Shown here one piece after another: positions 7,915 through 16,394 of a stretch of 64,000 bases of DNA. The stretch is from the NCBI GenBank assembly GCA_008501735.1, contig QQUF01000045.1:1-64000 (forward strand). Direction: 5' to 3'. The first letter of the stretch is position 1, and each line of letters opens with the position of its first letter. A model generated the notes under the pieces. The model was not told the DNA's origin. It did no database searches and saw nothing but the letters and a program-made list of their open reading frames with translations. This stretch comes from Calditrichota bacterium (GTDB lineage: Bacteria > CLD3). Both the position numbers and the translations under genes were made by a program.

Positions 7915-9552
7915 TTAATTTAATTCTAATTTAGGTAGGAATATTTTAAAAACTGTTCCTTCGTCAGTTTTAGTTTCTAAATTTATTGAACCTTTATGAG
8001 CTTCAACAATTCGCTTTGCAATCGCGGTTCCAAGCCCTGAACCTTTTGCTTTACCTAAAGTTGTAAAAGGTTCGAACAAAGTATCTCGAATTTCTACAGG
8101 AATCCCGTTTCCGTCATCTCGAATTTGAATTTCAATATTTTTTGAATGCTCAATTGCTACTAATTCAATGTTACCATTTTTATCTAAAGCTTGAATTGCA
8201 TTTATGAAAAGATTATTAATTGCCCTTTTGATTTGATTCCTATCTAAGTTAAAATCTTTTTCGAATCTAATTTCAATACTAACTTTGATTTTCTTTAATA
8301 ACAAGTCGTGAGTGTTTTCAGTTTTAATATCTTCAAGGATTTCAGAAATTGAAGTTGGTCGTAAATGTAATTTTTCTTGACCTTTTGCAAAATTTAAAAT
8401 CTCCATAAGCATTTCATTAGTATCAAAAACTTTGTCTTTAATTTTGCCGATTTGAGATGTTAGAAATTCGTCTTCACCAATTTTCATATCTATTATACTT
8501 GCATAACCGTGAATCACCGCTAATGAATTTTTTACATCGTGAATTATCAGACTTGACATTTTACCGATTGTACTCATTTTTTCTGCACTAGCAACTTGAG
8601 AATAAAGTGTTGCATTTTGAATTGCCATTGCTGCACTCGAACTAAGTAATTTTAAAAATTCCTCATCGTCGTCAGTAAAAGAGCCTTTTATTTTATTCAG
8701 AAGTTGAAAAATTCCGATGAGATTATTTTCATTTCCAATAATTGGGACACAAATCAAATTTCGTGTGTTGTAACCGCTTTCTTTATCAAAACTACTATCA
8801 AACTCAGGTTCGTCGTAAGCATTTTTAACATTATAAACTTTTTTCTTTAAAGCAGCTTTTCCAGCAATTCCAACTCCAATTGGCAATCGAATTTCTTTAA
8901 ACTCATCACCGTCAAAGATTTTTGAAACTAAAATTTGCTTATTCGCCTCATAAATATAAATTGTCCCTCTTTCTGCTTTTATATTTTCTTTAGCAATGTT
9001 TAAAACATAACGTAAAATTTGATTTAGGTCTAAAGAGGAATTTATTTCTTTGCTAATGTCAAGAATACTCGAGAATCTATTTATCGATTTATTCAGTTTT
9101 CGTTGCATTTGAGCAATCATTTCAACTAAATCCTCGTCTGTTCTTCGAATTCGGCGACTTAGTTTCACTGATAATTTTATTGCTAATCCAGGATTACTTC
9201 CAGCAAAATTCAAGAATTTTTTTTCTTCAATTAACAAGACTTTTACATCAGTTAATGCAAAAACAGAAGCTGAACGAGGTCGTTTTTCCAAAACTGCCAT
9301 CTCGCCAACTAACTCACCTTCATTTATTACTTTTTCGATTGCGATATTTTTAGATTCTGCACGTTTTGAAATTTTAAGTTTTCCCTCAATTAAAAGAAAA
9401 AGTACGTTTCCTGTGTCTCCTTCTTCAAATAAAACTTCACCTGCTTTATACTCTTTTTCTTTAAAACTAGGTTCTAAAGAGTTGAATTCTTCTTCTGAGA
9501 GTTCAGAAAAGATACTTTTTTGGAAAACCTTTTTGTACTTTGTAAAAAACAT
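7915..9552 (-). CDS. Sensor histidine kinase with cyclic-nucleotide-binding and GAF domains
   Basis: A 545-residue soluble sensor kinase with no membrane segment. Domains in order: a cyclic-nucleotide-binding-like domain (about 15-135; 'GEVLFEEGDTGNVLFLLIEGKLKI', 'GELVGEMAVLEKRPRSASVFAL'), a coiled linker, a GAF domain (about 165-320), a dimerisation/phosphoacceptor helix with H-box 'LIIHDVKNSLAVIHG' (His338), and a HATPase domain with N-box 'NNLFINAIQAL', 'DDGNGI' and 'GSGLGTAIAKRIVEAH'. The NtrB/AtoS-like H-box suggests partnership with a sigma-54-type response regulator, but no receiver protein is adjacent. The input may be cAMP-like or redox ligands. It directly abuts tadA downstream. Confidence 0.88.
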   Translation of the reverse strand: MFFTKYKKVFQKSIFSELSEEEFNSLEPSFKEKEYKAGEVLFEEGDTGNVLFLLIEGKLKISKRAESKNIAIEKVINEGELVGEMAVLEKRPRSASVFALTDVKVLLIEEKKFLNFAGSNPGLAIKLSVKLSRRIRRTDEDLVEMIAQMQRKLNKSINRFSSILDISKEINSSLDLNQILRYVLNIAKENIKAERGTIYIYEANKQILVSKIFDGDEFKEIRLPIGVGIAGKAALKKKVYNVKNAYDEPEFDSSFDKESGYNTRNLICVPIIGNENNLIGIFQLLNKIKGSFTDDDEEFLKLLSSSAAMAIQNATLYSQVASAEKMSTIGKMSSLIIHDVKNSLAVIHGYASIIDMKIGEDEFLTSQIGKIKDKVFDTNEMLMEILNFAKGQEKLHLRPTSISEILEDIKTENTHDLLLKKIKVSIEIRFEKDFNLDRNQIKRAINNLFINAIQALDKNGNIELVAIEHSKNIEIQIRDDGNGIPVEIRDTLFEPFTTLGKAKGSGLGTAIAKRIVEAHKGSINLETKTDEGTVFKIFLPKLELN

Positions 9553-9654
9553 TAAAATCCATTATTATTTTAATTAAGTAAAGTTAAAAACTTTTTTCCA
9601 ATAATTTTTGTTTTAAATCAAAAGTTAAACTTTTTCATAAAAAAGAAATTTCAA

Positions 9655-10110
9655 ATGTTAGAAAACCAAAAAGAATTAAAAACAAGTTTCGAGAATCGCC
9701 TAAACTCTTCTGAACTTTCAAAAATATTTAATGTCAAATTAGGTAATTTCGACTTGGATTATGCAGAATTAATTATTGAACATTCGAGTTTAATTTCAAA
9801 TCCGACAGGCAAAGGCACGATTAATGGCGGAATTTTAGCAATGCTTTCTGACTCCGCGACTGCTTATGCTTTGGCAACAAACTTTAATGGACAAATGAGC
9901 TTTGCAACAATTGACTTGCAAATCCACTACTTAGCTCGTGCAAAATCAACTGTAACAGCTAAAGCAAAAGTAATTCGTAAAGGCAAAAGAATTAACGTTG
10001 CTGAAGTTGAAATCTTTGATATCGAAAACACAATGGTTTCAAAAAGTATAGTTACTTTTATTCTCACAAAACCAATGGAATTTACACACGGAATTAAAAA
10101 GGAAAAATAA
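9655..10110 (+). CDS. PaaI-type hotdog-fold thioesterase
   Basis: A 151-residue cytoplasmic protein with the hotdog thioesterase pattern 'NPTGKGTINGGILAMLSDSATAYALATN…SFATIDLQIHYLARAK', where 'NGGILAMLSDSA' is the central-helix active-site segment of PaaI/YdiI-like acyl-CoA thioesterases. The following strands ('STVTAKAKVIRKGKRINVAEVEIFDIE') are also conserved. The acyl-CoA substrate cannot be deduced. It is followed one base later by the DUF1232 gene, so they form a tight operon. Confidence 0.85.
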   Translation: MLENQKELKTSFENRLNSSELSKIFNVKLGNFDLDYAELIIEHSSLISNPTGKGTINGGILAMLSDSATAYALATNFNGQMSFATIDLQIHYLARAKSTVTAKAKVIRKGKRINVAEVEIFDIENTMVSKSIVTFILTKPMEFTHGIKKEK

Positions 10111-10111
10111 A

Positions 10112-10504
10112 ATGGAATTTTCAAAATCTCCTACAAATAATTTTAAAGAAGCAATGACAGAAATTTTGATGTTAATCCCAAACTTTATGGCTTTAATGTA
10201 CGGACTAATCAAAGATTCAAGAGTTCCTTCAATTGAAAAGAAAATCTTAGCAGGAACAATTGCTTACGTAATTTTACCTTTGGATTTAATGCCTGATGCA
10301 ATTCCATTTATTGGGCAAATTGACGATATTTTTCTTGTTGCAGTAACTTTAAAACGAATTTTGACTTCAGTTCCTGAAAGTATTTTAATGGAATATTGGA
10401 ACGGCGAAAAAGCACTACTTGGAATCGTCGAATCAATTATTGAAACTGCAGTAAATTTCTTACCTGAACAGGTTAGAAATGTTCTTCTAAGGAAAATTGA
10501 TTAA
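10112..10504 (+). CDS. DUF1232 (YkvA-family) protein
   Basis: A 130-residue protein containing the DUF1232 core 'AGTIAYVILPLDLMPDAIPFIGQIDDIFLVAVTLKRIL', in which the 'P.DLiPD.iP.iG..DD' stretch is diagnostic. Family members are small, probably membrane-associated helical proteins of unknown function. There is no signal peptide. The start is one base after the thioesterase stop, indicating translational coupling. Confidence 0.85.
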   Translation: MEFSKSPTNNFKEAMTEILMLIPNFMALMYGLIKDSRVPSIEKKILAGTIAYVILPLDLMPDAIPFIGQIDDIFLVAVTLKRILTSVPESILMEYWNGEKALLGIVESIIETAVNFLPEQVRNVLLRKID

Positions 10505-10571
10505 TACAAAAATTAAAATTTTGAATACTTTTTTCAGATTCTAAACCCTATCTAAAACTTTGGAGAAACAA

Positions 10572-12974
10572 ATGTTTACAATTACAAAATCAATCTCAAG
10601 TGCATTGGTTCTTGGTCTCGTTTTTGCAAATTCTGCAAAATCACAGACAATCGTTGAATGGTACACTTCAATGGGAAACTTTAAAGGAGAAATGAGAGAA
10701 GACATTGTACCAATAACGGCAAATAATTTTATCTCTCTCGCAAATCAAAATTTTTACGATAATATAATTTTTCATAGAGTAATTGCAGATTTTATGATTC
10801 AAGACGGCGATCCTACAGGAACAGGAAGTGGTGGACCAGGTTATACAATTCCAGACGAATTTCATCCAGATTTAATTCACGATGGACCAGGAGTGATTTC
10901 AATGGCAAATGCTGGACCAAATACTGGAGGTTCACAATATTTTATAACAGTAGTTCCGACTCCTTGGCTTGACAATGCTCACGCAATTTTTGGACACATT
11001 ATCGAAGGAATGGACAATGTTTTTGCGATTAGTGAAGTTCCGACAAACGCAAATGACAGACCATTAACTGACGTTGTTATTGACAGTATTCGTGTTCTTG
11101 GTGTGATTTATCCGCACATTGATTTGGAAGAAAGTTGGGTTGTTGAAAAAACTGTAAACTCTGACGCTGACGGAATTATTAATCCACTCGAAGAAGTTCA
11201 AGTTACTTTTAAAGTAAAAAGTTGGGCTGGTTGGGCTGATGCCCAAAATGCCGAAGCAACTTTGGAATCTGACGACCCAAGAATCACAATTTTAAGCGGA
11301 AATTTACCACTCGGAACTTTAGCAAATGGTGACTCTACAGACAATTTAACAATGCCTTTAGAATTTTATGTAAACACAAACGAAGCCTTTACAACTACAA
11401 TTGATTTGAAATTCACCGCAAATGCTAACACAAATTACCCTTTTGAAGTCATTTATCCGTTAGAAATTGACATCACTTTGAACCAAGCAGGTTTTCCATT
11501 TGTAACAAGTTCACGTTCATCTGCTTTGCTCATTGACATCGACAACAACGGAACAAACGAAATGGTTTTTGGCGACGATTCAGGAAATATTCACGCTGTT
11601 ACAGCTGACGGAATAAATGAGTTAAACGGATTTCCTGTAAATATTGGAGGAGGAATTAGAACTGCACTTGCTGCTGCTGACTTCGATTCCGACGGGAAAA
11701 TGGAATTAGTCGCAAGTACGATGAATGGAAAATTAATTGCAGTTGACTACACTGGAACTGTAATTTTTGAACACTCAAGTACAGGTCTTTATTTCGGAAA
11801 CCCAATGATTGCTGACGTTGACGGAAACGGAACTAAAGAAATTATCGGAGTAACAAGCACAGGGCATATGAACGTAATTGATTTTGCAGGAAATAATTTT
11901 GGAGCATTTCCAGTGCCAATTGGTGGAACTGTTCTTTCTCCTCCTGCGACTGCTGACATTGACGGAGACGGAAACCACGAAATCATTTTTACCTCAAATG
12001 CAAACGGCGGCTCTGTTCACGCAGTTTCAACAACAAACGCTCAAGACATTACAGGATTTCCTTACAATGCAAATTCTGTTTCGACAAATGGAGTTACACT
12101 TGCAGAGTTAAATTCAACTCCAAATCCTGAAATTCTGGTTGGTTTGACAAGTGGAGAATTATTAGCAATTGCTTCAAACGGAACTTTACTTTTTTCCAAA
12201 ACTGCTGACTCAGCTATCAAAACTGGAATCATTGCATCAGATTTGAATAATGATTTGGGGCTTGAAATCGCTTTTGTGAGCAATAATGGAACTGTTTACA
12301 TTACTGACTCAAATGGAGGCGACCTTTTCGGATTTCCTTTCGCCTTGTCAGGAATTACAGAATCTACACCGATTTTGGCAGACTTGAACGGAAACGGAAC
12401 TTTCGATTTACTTTTCGGAGACAATAACGGGTTCATTCACGCAATTGATATGAATGGTGATGCAATTGATAATTTCCCTCTTGAAATTGGCGGAACTTTA
12501 AAATACAGTGCTTCCATTGGCAGACTTGACTCTGACTCAGATTTTGAAATCACAATGCCAAGCACAGGAAATTTTGCAGTAATTGATTTCAAAAACACAG
12601 CTTTTTCAAATTGGTCGGTTTTTAGAGCAAATCCACAAAGAACAGGAAATGCTTTGGAGGTTTTCACAAACATTGAAGAAAATGAAAACGTTAACCCGAA
12701 ATCATTCCAACTCTCTCAAAATTACCCGAATCCTTTTAACCCAACAACTTCAATAAATTACGAATTAGAAATTACGAATTACGAAAATGTTAAGTTGTTA
12801 ATTTTTGATACTTTAGGAAAGAAGGTCAAAGAATTTAGTTTGACAAGCTCAAAAGGAACTGTTGTTTGGGACGGTAAAAATAATGCAGGAAAATCTGTTG
12901 CAAGTGGAGTTTATTTTTATAAAATTGAAGGAATTGACTTTGCTTCGGCTAAGAAAATGCTTTTACTAAAATAA
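10572..12974 (+). CDS. Exported cyclophilin-type peptidyl-prolyl isomerase fused to FG-GAP propeller and T9SS sorting domain
   Basis: An 800-residue exported protein. ATG 10572 is preferred over the in-frame TTG at 10560 because GGAG lies 7 bases before it. Residues 1-25 are a signal peptide (cleavage near 'AKSQ'). Residues about 26-180 are a cyclophilin: 'NFYDNIIFHRVIADFMIQDGDPTGTG', 'GPGVISMANAGPNTGGSQYFITVVPTPWLDNAHAIFGHI'. Next comes a beta-sandwich (about 185-300), then FG-GAP/VCBS-like blades ('LIDIDNNGTNEMVFGDDSGNIHAVTADG', 'AADFDSDGKMELVASTMNGKLIAVD') to about 690, and a T9SS type A domain from about residue 710 ('LSQNYPNPFNPTTSINYEL…WDGKNNAGKSVASGVYFYK'). It likely acts as a surface-bound or secreted foldase. 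The next propeller gene follows 36 bases later. Confidence 0.88.
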   Translation: MFTITKSISSALVLGLVFANSAKSQTIVEWYTSMGNFKGEMREDIVPITANNFISLANQNFYDNIIFHRVIADFMIQDGDPTGTGSGGPGYTIPDEFHPDLIHDGPGVISMANAGPNTGGSQYFITVVPTPWLDNAHAIFGHIIEGMDNVFAISEVPTNANDRPLTDVVIDSIRVLGVIYPHIDLEESWVVEKTVNSDADGIINPLEEVQVTFKVKSWAGWADAQNAEATLESDDPRITILSGNLPLGTLANGDSTDNLTMPLEFYVNTNEAFTTTIDLKFTANANTNYPFEVIYPLEIDITLNQAGFPFVTSSRSSALLIDIDNNGTNEMVFGDDSGNIHAVTADGINELNGFPVNIGGGIRTALAAADFDSDGKMELVASTMNGKLIAVDYTGTVIFEHSSTGLYFGNPMIADVDGNGTKEIIGVTSTGHMNVIDFAGNNFGAFPVPIGGTVLSPPATADIDGDGNHEIIFTSNANGGSVHAVSTTNAQDITGFPYNANSVSTNGVTLAELNSTPNPEILVGLTSGELLAIASNGTLLFSKTADSAIKTGIIASDLNNDLGLEIAFVSNNGTVYITDSNGGDLFGFPFALSGITESTPILADLNGNGTFDLLFGDNNGFIHAIDMNGDAIDNFPLEIGGTLKYSASIGRLDSDSDFEITMPSTGNFAVIDFKNTAFSNWSVFRANPQRTGNALEVFTNIEENENVNPKSFQLSQNYPNPFNPTTSINYELEITNYENVKLLIFDTLGKKVKEFSLTSSKGTVVWDGKNNAGKSVASGVYFYKIEGIDFASAKKMLLLK

Positions 12975-13010
12975 TAGAAAAATATAACAATTTTAAAATT
13001 AGGGATTAAG

Positions 13011-14486
13011 ATGAAAAAAACAATTAAGTTTATACTTATATCTTCTGCCTTTGGAGCATTTGCTTCTAATTCGTTTGCACAAAAAATTTATTGGACTGAT
13101 ACCAACTCTGATAAAATCCAAAGAGCTGATTTAGATGGCTCAAATGTAGAGGATTTAGTTTCAACTGGCTTGATGAGTCCTGAAGGGTTGGCATTAGATT
13201 TAAATAGTTCCAAAATGTATTGGGTTGATTTTGGTACAAATAAAATTCAAAGAGCTAATTTAGATGGCTCGAATGTTGAAGATTTGATTTCAACTGGCCT
13301 TGTCGATCCTTTTGATTTAGCATTAGATTTAAATAATTCTAAAATGTATTGGGTTGACGCTGGCACGAATAAAATGCAAAGAGCTAATTTAGATGGCTCG
13401 AATGTTGAAGATTTGATAACTAGTTTAATATACCCATATGGAATAACTTTAGATTTAGTAAATTCAAAAGTATATTGGACAGACGCAGCTCAAGCAAGAG
13501 TTTATAGAGCTAATTTGGATGGTTCTAATATTGAAATAATTATTCCAGGTGGCAGTTTCTTAAACCCAAAAGGTATTGCTTTGGATTTAATAAATTCTAA
13601 ATTGTATTTTACTGATCAAGGTGACCCAAGAGTTGTTAGGTCTAATTTAGATGGTTCCAATATAGAAGTCATTTTTACAGATACAGAATTAAGCGAAAAC
13701 TCTCACCCTCAAGAAATTGTTCTAGATATTGCAAACTCTAAATTTTATTTTGCTCTTTCTGGAACAGATAAAATTTCTAAAGCAAATTTTGATGGAACCT
13801 CATTAGAAGATGTAATCATAGGAATTCCAGCTCCTCGTAGTTTAGCCTTATCCATAAGTGATAATCCACTTTCTGTTGAACTTTCCTACTTTAATGCACA
13901 TCAAATTGGAAACTCAATCCAATTAAACTGGGCAACAGGTTCTGAAAAAGATAATGCTGGTTTTAATATTTATAGAAAATTTGCTGATAATGATTTTTTT
14001 AAAATCTCTTCTTTTAGAACTAACATAAGTTTGATAGGTCAAGGTAACACATCTTTCGATACTCAATATAAATTTACTGACTACTCGAATTTTAATAATA
14101 GTGAAATTTACACTTACTTAATTGCTGATGTAGATGCAAAAGGAGCCGAAACAATACATAAAGAAATATCACAAAGTGTTTTATTTGAACTTAAGACACA
14201 AAAAGTCAATAGATTTGCATTAGAACAGAATTACCCAAACCCTTTCAACCCGAAAACAACAATTTCTTATCAACTTGAAAAAGATTCAGAAGTAAACCTT
14301 AAAATTTACAATGAAAAGGGAAATTTTGTAAAAAGCTTATCAAATGGCTTCCAAAAACAAGGGTCTTACAAAGTTATTTGGGATGGCACCGACAATAATG
14401 GAAATCAAGTTTCAAATGGCACTTATTTTTATAAACTTATAACTGAAACTTTCTCTCAATCAAATAAAATGATTTTATTAAAATAA
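13011..14486 (+). CDS. Exported six-bladed YWTD propeller protein with T9SS sorting domain (copy A)
   Basis: A 491-residue protein with a signal peptide (about 1-23, 'AFGAFASNSFA|QK'), then six LDL-receptor class B (YWTD) blades of about 43 residues, each of the form K-[IM]-YW-x-D…KIQRANLDGSNVEDL…LALDLxNS. The fifth and sixth blades are degenerate ('LYFTDQG', 'FYFALSG'). A fibronectin-like domain follows ('LSVELSYFNAHQIGNSIQLNWATGSEKDNAGFNIYRK'), then the T9SS type A domain ('LEQNYPNPFNPKTTISYQL…IWDGTDNNGNQVSNGTYFYK'). It has three paralogues in this window. It sits 36 bases after the cyclophilin fusion, probably in the same transcript. The likely role is ligand or glycan binding at the cell surface; the ligand is unknown. 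Confidence 0.88.
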   Translation: MKKTIKFILISSAFGAFASNSFAQKIYWTDTNSDKIQRADLDGSNVEDLVSTGLMSPEGLALDLNSSKMYWVDFGTNKIQRANLDGSNVEDLISTGLVDPFDLALDLNNSKMYWVDAGTNKMQRANLDGSNVEDLITSLIYPYGITLDLVNSKVYWTDAAQARVYRANLDGSNIEIIIPGGSFLNPKGIALDLINSKLYFTDQGDPRVVRSNLDGSNIEVIFTDTELSENSHPQEIVLDIANSKFYFALSGTDKISKANFDGTSLEDVIIGIPAPRSLALSISDNPLSVELSYFNAHQIGNSIQLNWATGSEKDNAGFNIYRKFADNDFFKISSFRTNISLIGQGNTSFDTQYKFTDYSNFNNSEIYTYLIADVDAKGAETIHKEISQSVLFELKTQKVNRFALEQNYPNPFNPKTTISYQLEKDSEVNLKIYNEKGNFVKSLSNGFQKQGSYKVIWDGTDNNGNQVSNGTYFYKLITETFSQSNKMILLK

Positions 14487-14497
14487 TCCAACAAACC

Positions 14498-14528
14498 AAA
14501 CCTGAAAGGTATAAAACCTTTCAGGTTT
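14498..14528. terminator. Hairpin between convergent genes, bidirectional terminator
   Basis: AAACCTGAAAGGT (14498-14510) and ACCTTTCAGGTTT (14516-14528) form a perfect 13-bp stem with loop ATAAA. It lies 12 bases after the propeller A stop and 5 bases from the stop of the convergent YHYH gene. It shares the CCTGAAAGG core with the hairpin at 2333-2365. Confidence 0.7.
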
Positions 14529-14533
14529 CAATT

Positions 14534-15751
14534 TTAATTCTTAATAAATTTTTTGCTAATCGAAATGTTTCCAAGTTTGAGTTTCAGGAAATAATTTCCA
14601 ACAGCTAATCTTGAGATGTCAATTTCTTTGGCTTCGGCAAATGAAGTTGAAAGTACTTCTTGCCCCAAGATATTGAAGATTTTAATTTCCTCTACTCTAC
14701 TTGCCACAAATTGATTCATCTTAAATCGAATTACACCACTTGAAGGATTTGGCGAAATTGAAATGCTGTTTGCGATTTCAGTTGCTTCGTCATTTGAGAT
14801 GTGTTCATTAATCGAAGTTGTCATACAAATTGAACTCGAATTTGAAACTCCACAACCTGCAAACGGAGGTCCAATTGTGAAAATCATATCAGGATTTCCA
14901 CTCAAACATCTTGGAATTACAGGAAAATCTTCTGTTAAAACGTAATAGTAAATTCCGTTTGGATATTCAGGAGTAACTCCGAACCTTCCGTTACATTCGT
15001 CCAAAGAATTCGCCGTTCCGCTTACAAATTCGTAATCTTGTGTGTAAGTTCCATCATAATTTCCGTCAGGAGCAGTAATTCCGTCTCCAGGGCGAGTTCC
15101 ACTTTTAAGTTGATATTGAGAAGTTATTTCTACGATTGCACTATTTGCATCGTTTGGGTCATCATAAACATATTTGTAATAAATCGGATAACCGTCTGCG
15201 GCATAACCAATTAATGGAGAATGACTTCCTGCTGTTGCACCAAAATCGGTTCCCAAAGTTGAAGGAAATCCGTGATAATGATATTTTCCATTTGGCTGAA
15301 CGTGAGCATCGTTAAAATCCAAACCTAAGTTAACATTACTTGAAAGAGCGTTCAAATTCCAATCTGTGTTAAGTTGACCTGTGTTAGGGTTTTCAAAAAA
15401 TTCTGCTGCAATTGGGTCAAATATCAATCCATTAGTAGCAATTCCAAATTCCCAAAATGCACAGCCTCCTGTCGTTCCTTCATCAAGAAAAGTCTTAGAA
15501 GTTGCCATTGTCGGAAAAGCACACATCGACTTTGTTAGTTGCTGAGCAGAAATTGCATTGGGGTTTCCGGGGTTTGGAAAAGTTCCTGTTGAGTGATCTG
15601 GAAGAGAATTTGAGTAAACAGTTCTAACAGCTCCGTCAGTTGTAAAACAAACTGCATTTGTGGTTGTATTACTGAAAATTGCATTTGAATCGCATTGAGA
15701 ATAACCTTGCGAGGCTAACCCAATCAGAATTAAAAATGAAAGTTTTTTCAT
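14534..15751 (-). CDS. Exported YHYH-domain protein with T9SS sorting domain
   Basis: A 405-residue exported protein with a signal peptide 'MKKLSFLILIGLASQGYSQ'. The central part carries the YHYH domain: 'GKYHYHGFPSTLG' followed by 'SPLIGYAADGYPIYYKYVYDD', 'GDGITAPDGNYDGTYTQDYEFV…LDECNGRFGVTPEYPNGIYYYVLTEDFPVIPRCL'. These His/Tyr and acidic motifs are conserved in the family (metal binding is plausible, function unproven). The C-terminal 80 residues ('ISISPNPSSGVIRFKMN…VEEIKIFNILGQEVLS…GNYFLKLKLGNISISKKFIKN') are a classical T9SS type A sorting domain of a different subtype from the neighbouring NPFNP modules. Its start overlaps the stop of the upstream DUF6702-like gene by 4 bases (ATGA). 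Confidence 0.88.
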   Translation of the reverse strand: MKKLSFLILIGLASQGYSQCDSNAIFSNTTTNAVCFTTDGAVRTVYSNSLPDHSTGTFPNPGNPNAISAQQLTKSMCAFPTMATSKTFLDEGTTGGCAFWEFGIATNGLIFDPIAAEFFENPNTGQLNTDWNLNALSSNVNLGLDFNDAHVQPNGKYHYHGFPSTLGTDFGATAGSHSPLIGYAADGYPIYYKYVYDDPNDANSAIVEITSQYQLKSGTRPGDGITAPDGNYDGTYTQDYEFVSGTANSLDECNGRFGVTPEYPNGIYYYVLTEDFPVIPRCLSGNPDMIFTIGPPFAGCGVSNSSSICMTTSINEHISNDEATEIANSISISPNPSSGVIRFKMNQFVASRVEEIKIFNILGQEVLSTSFAEAKEIDISRLAVGNYFLKLKLGNISISKKFIKN

Positions 15752-16227
15752 TTTTCACTCCTAAACTTATGAATAATTTTGGTTCTTTTATCTGTCATTT
15801 TATAAGTCAAATCTTCATTCCTTAGATTAAACCTTATGATATTTGAATAATTTTCATCGTAAGTATTAAAACAAGTATTTTCAATTTTTAGCTCAATGAT
15901 TTCCTTTACCAAAAGATTAGAATCAAAATTTAGAATTAAATAATCGTTTTTTTCAACTATTGCCATATTTTTAAACTCAATTTTCACTTCACTTGCAAAA
16001 CTAGCAAAATTGTTTTCTAAATATTTTTCAATACACCAAAACAACTCCGAAGAATCTGAACAAGAATCTTTAGTCTTTAGTTCTTCTTTTAAATCAAAAA
16101 TTTTGAATTTTACTACAAGTTGTAACTTTTCGGCTTTTTCAGAAAAAGTAAAAAATGCTTTGTGACCAATGTGTGCGAAAGAATTACTCGTTAGAATAAA
16201 TATTAAAATCGAAATAAATTTGCTCAA
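15748..16227 (-). CDS. DUF6702-like exported protein
   Basis: A 159-residue protein with a signal peptide ('MSKFISILIFILTSNSFA|HIGHKAFF'). The mature part ('KLQLVVKFKIFDLKEELKT…IEKYLENNF…EIIELKIENTCFNTYDENYSNIIRFNLRNED') follows the layout of DUF6702, small periplasmic proteins that begin with a His-rich start and end with a conserved 'N-I-I' strand; this assignment is by recall of the pattern. It is translationally coupled (ATGA overlap) to the YHYH-domain gene downstream, suggesting a two-protein exported unit. Function unknown. Confidence 0.65.
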   Translation of the reverse strand: MSKFISILIFILTSNSFAHIGHKAFFTFSEKAEKLQLVVKFKIFDLKEELKTKDSCSDSSELFWCIEKYLENNFASFASEVKIEFKNMAIVEKNDYLILNFDSNLLVKEIIELKIENTCFNTYDENYSNIIRFNLRNEDLTYKMTDKRTKIIHKFRSEK

Positions 16228-16334
16228 TCTTTTAGCCTAAATTATTGAATTTAAAATTTTTACTTTTTGCACTTTAGTATTTTTATAAAACTTTTACAAG
16301 AAAATTTTCAATTGGATGTAATTTCAGTTTTTAA

Positions 16335-16370
16335 TTTGTGAAAACATAATTTCTGTTTTATGTTTTTCTA
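16335..16370 (+). promoter_or_regulatory. Leader element shared by the two giant regulator genes (copy 1)
   Basis: The block TTTGTGAAA…ATTTCTGTTTTA.GTTTT.CTA lies about 25-60 bases before the regulator 1 start and recurs almost unchanged before regulator 2 (25453-25487). Copy 1 contains an inverted repeat, AAAACATAA and TTATGTTTT, separated by 8 bases; this is not conserved in copy 2. Conservation outside the coding region suggests a shared promoter or autoregulatory site, though recent duplication could also explain it. Confidence 0.45.
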
Positions 16371-16394
16371 CAAATTTTTAAAACAAAGATGTTT

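Noticed and set aside
10560-10571. TTG start giving a four-residue extension of the cyclophilin fusion
   Set aside because: The GGAG that would serve as ribosome-binding site for ATG 10572 lies inside this extension, and the signal peptide starts at that ATG.
11775-12673. Antisense frames within the cyclophilin/FG-GAP gene
   Set aside because: They mirror the repeated propeller codons of the real gene and have no start signals or family features.
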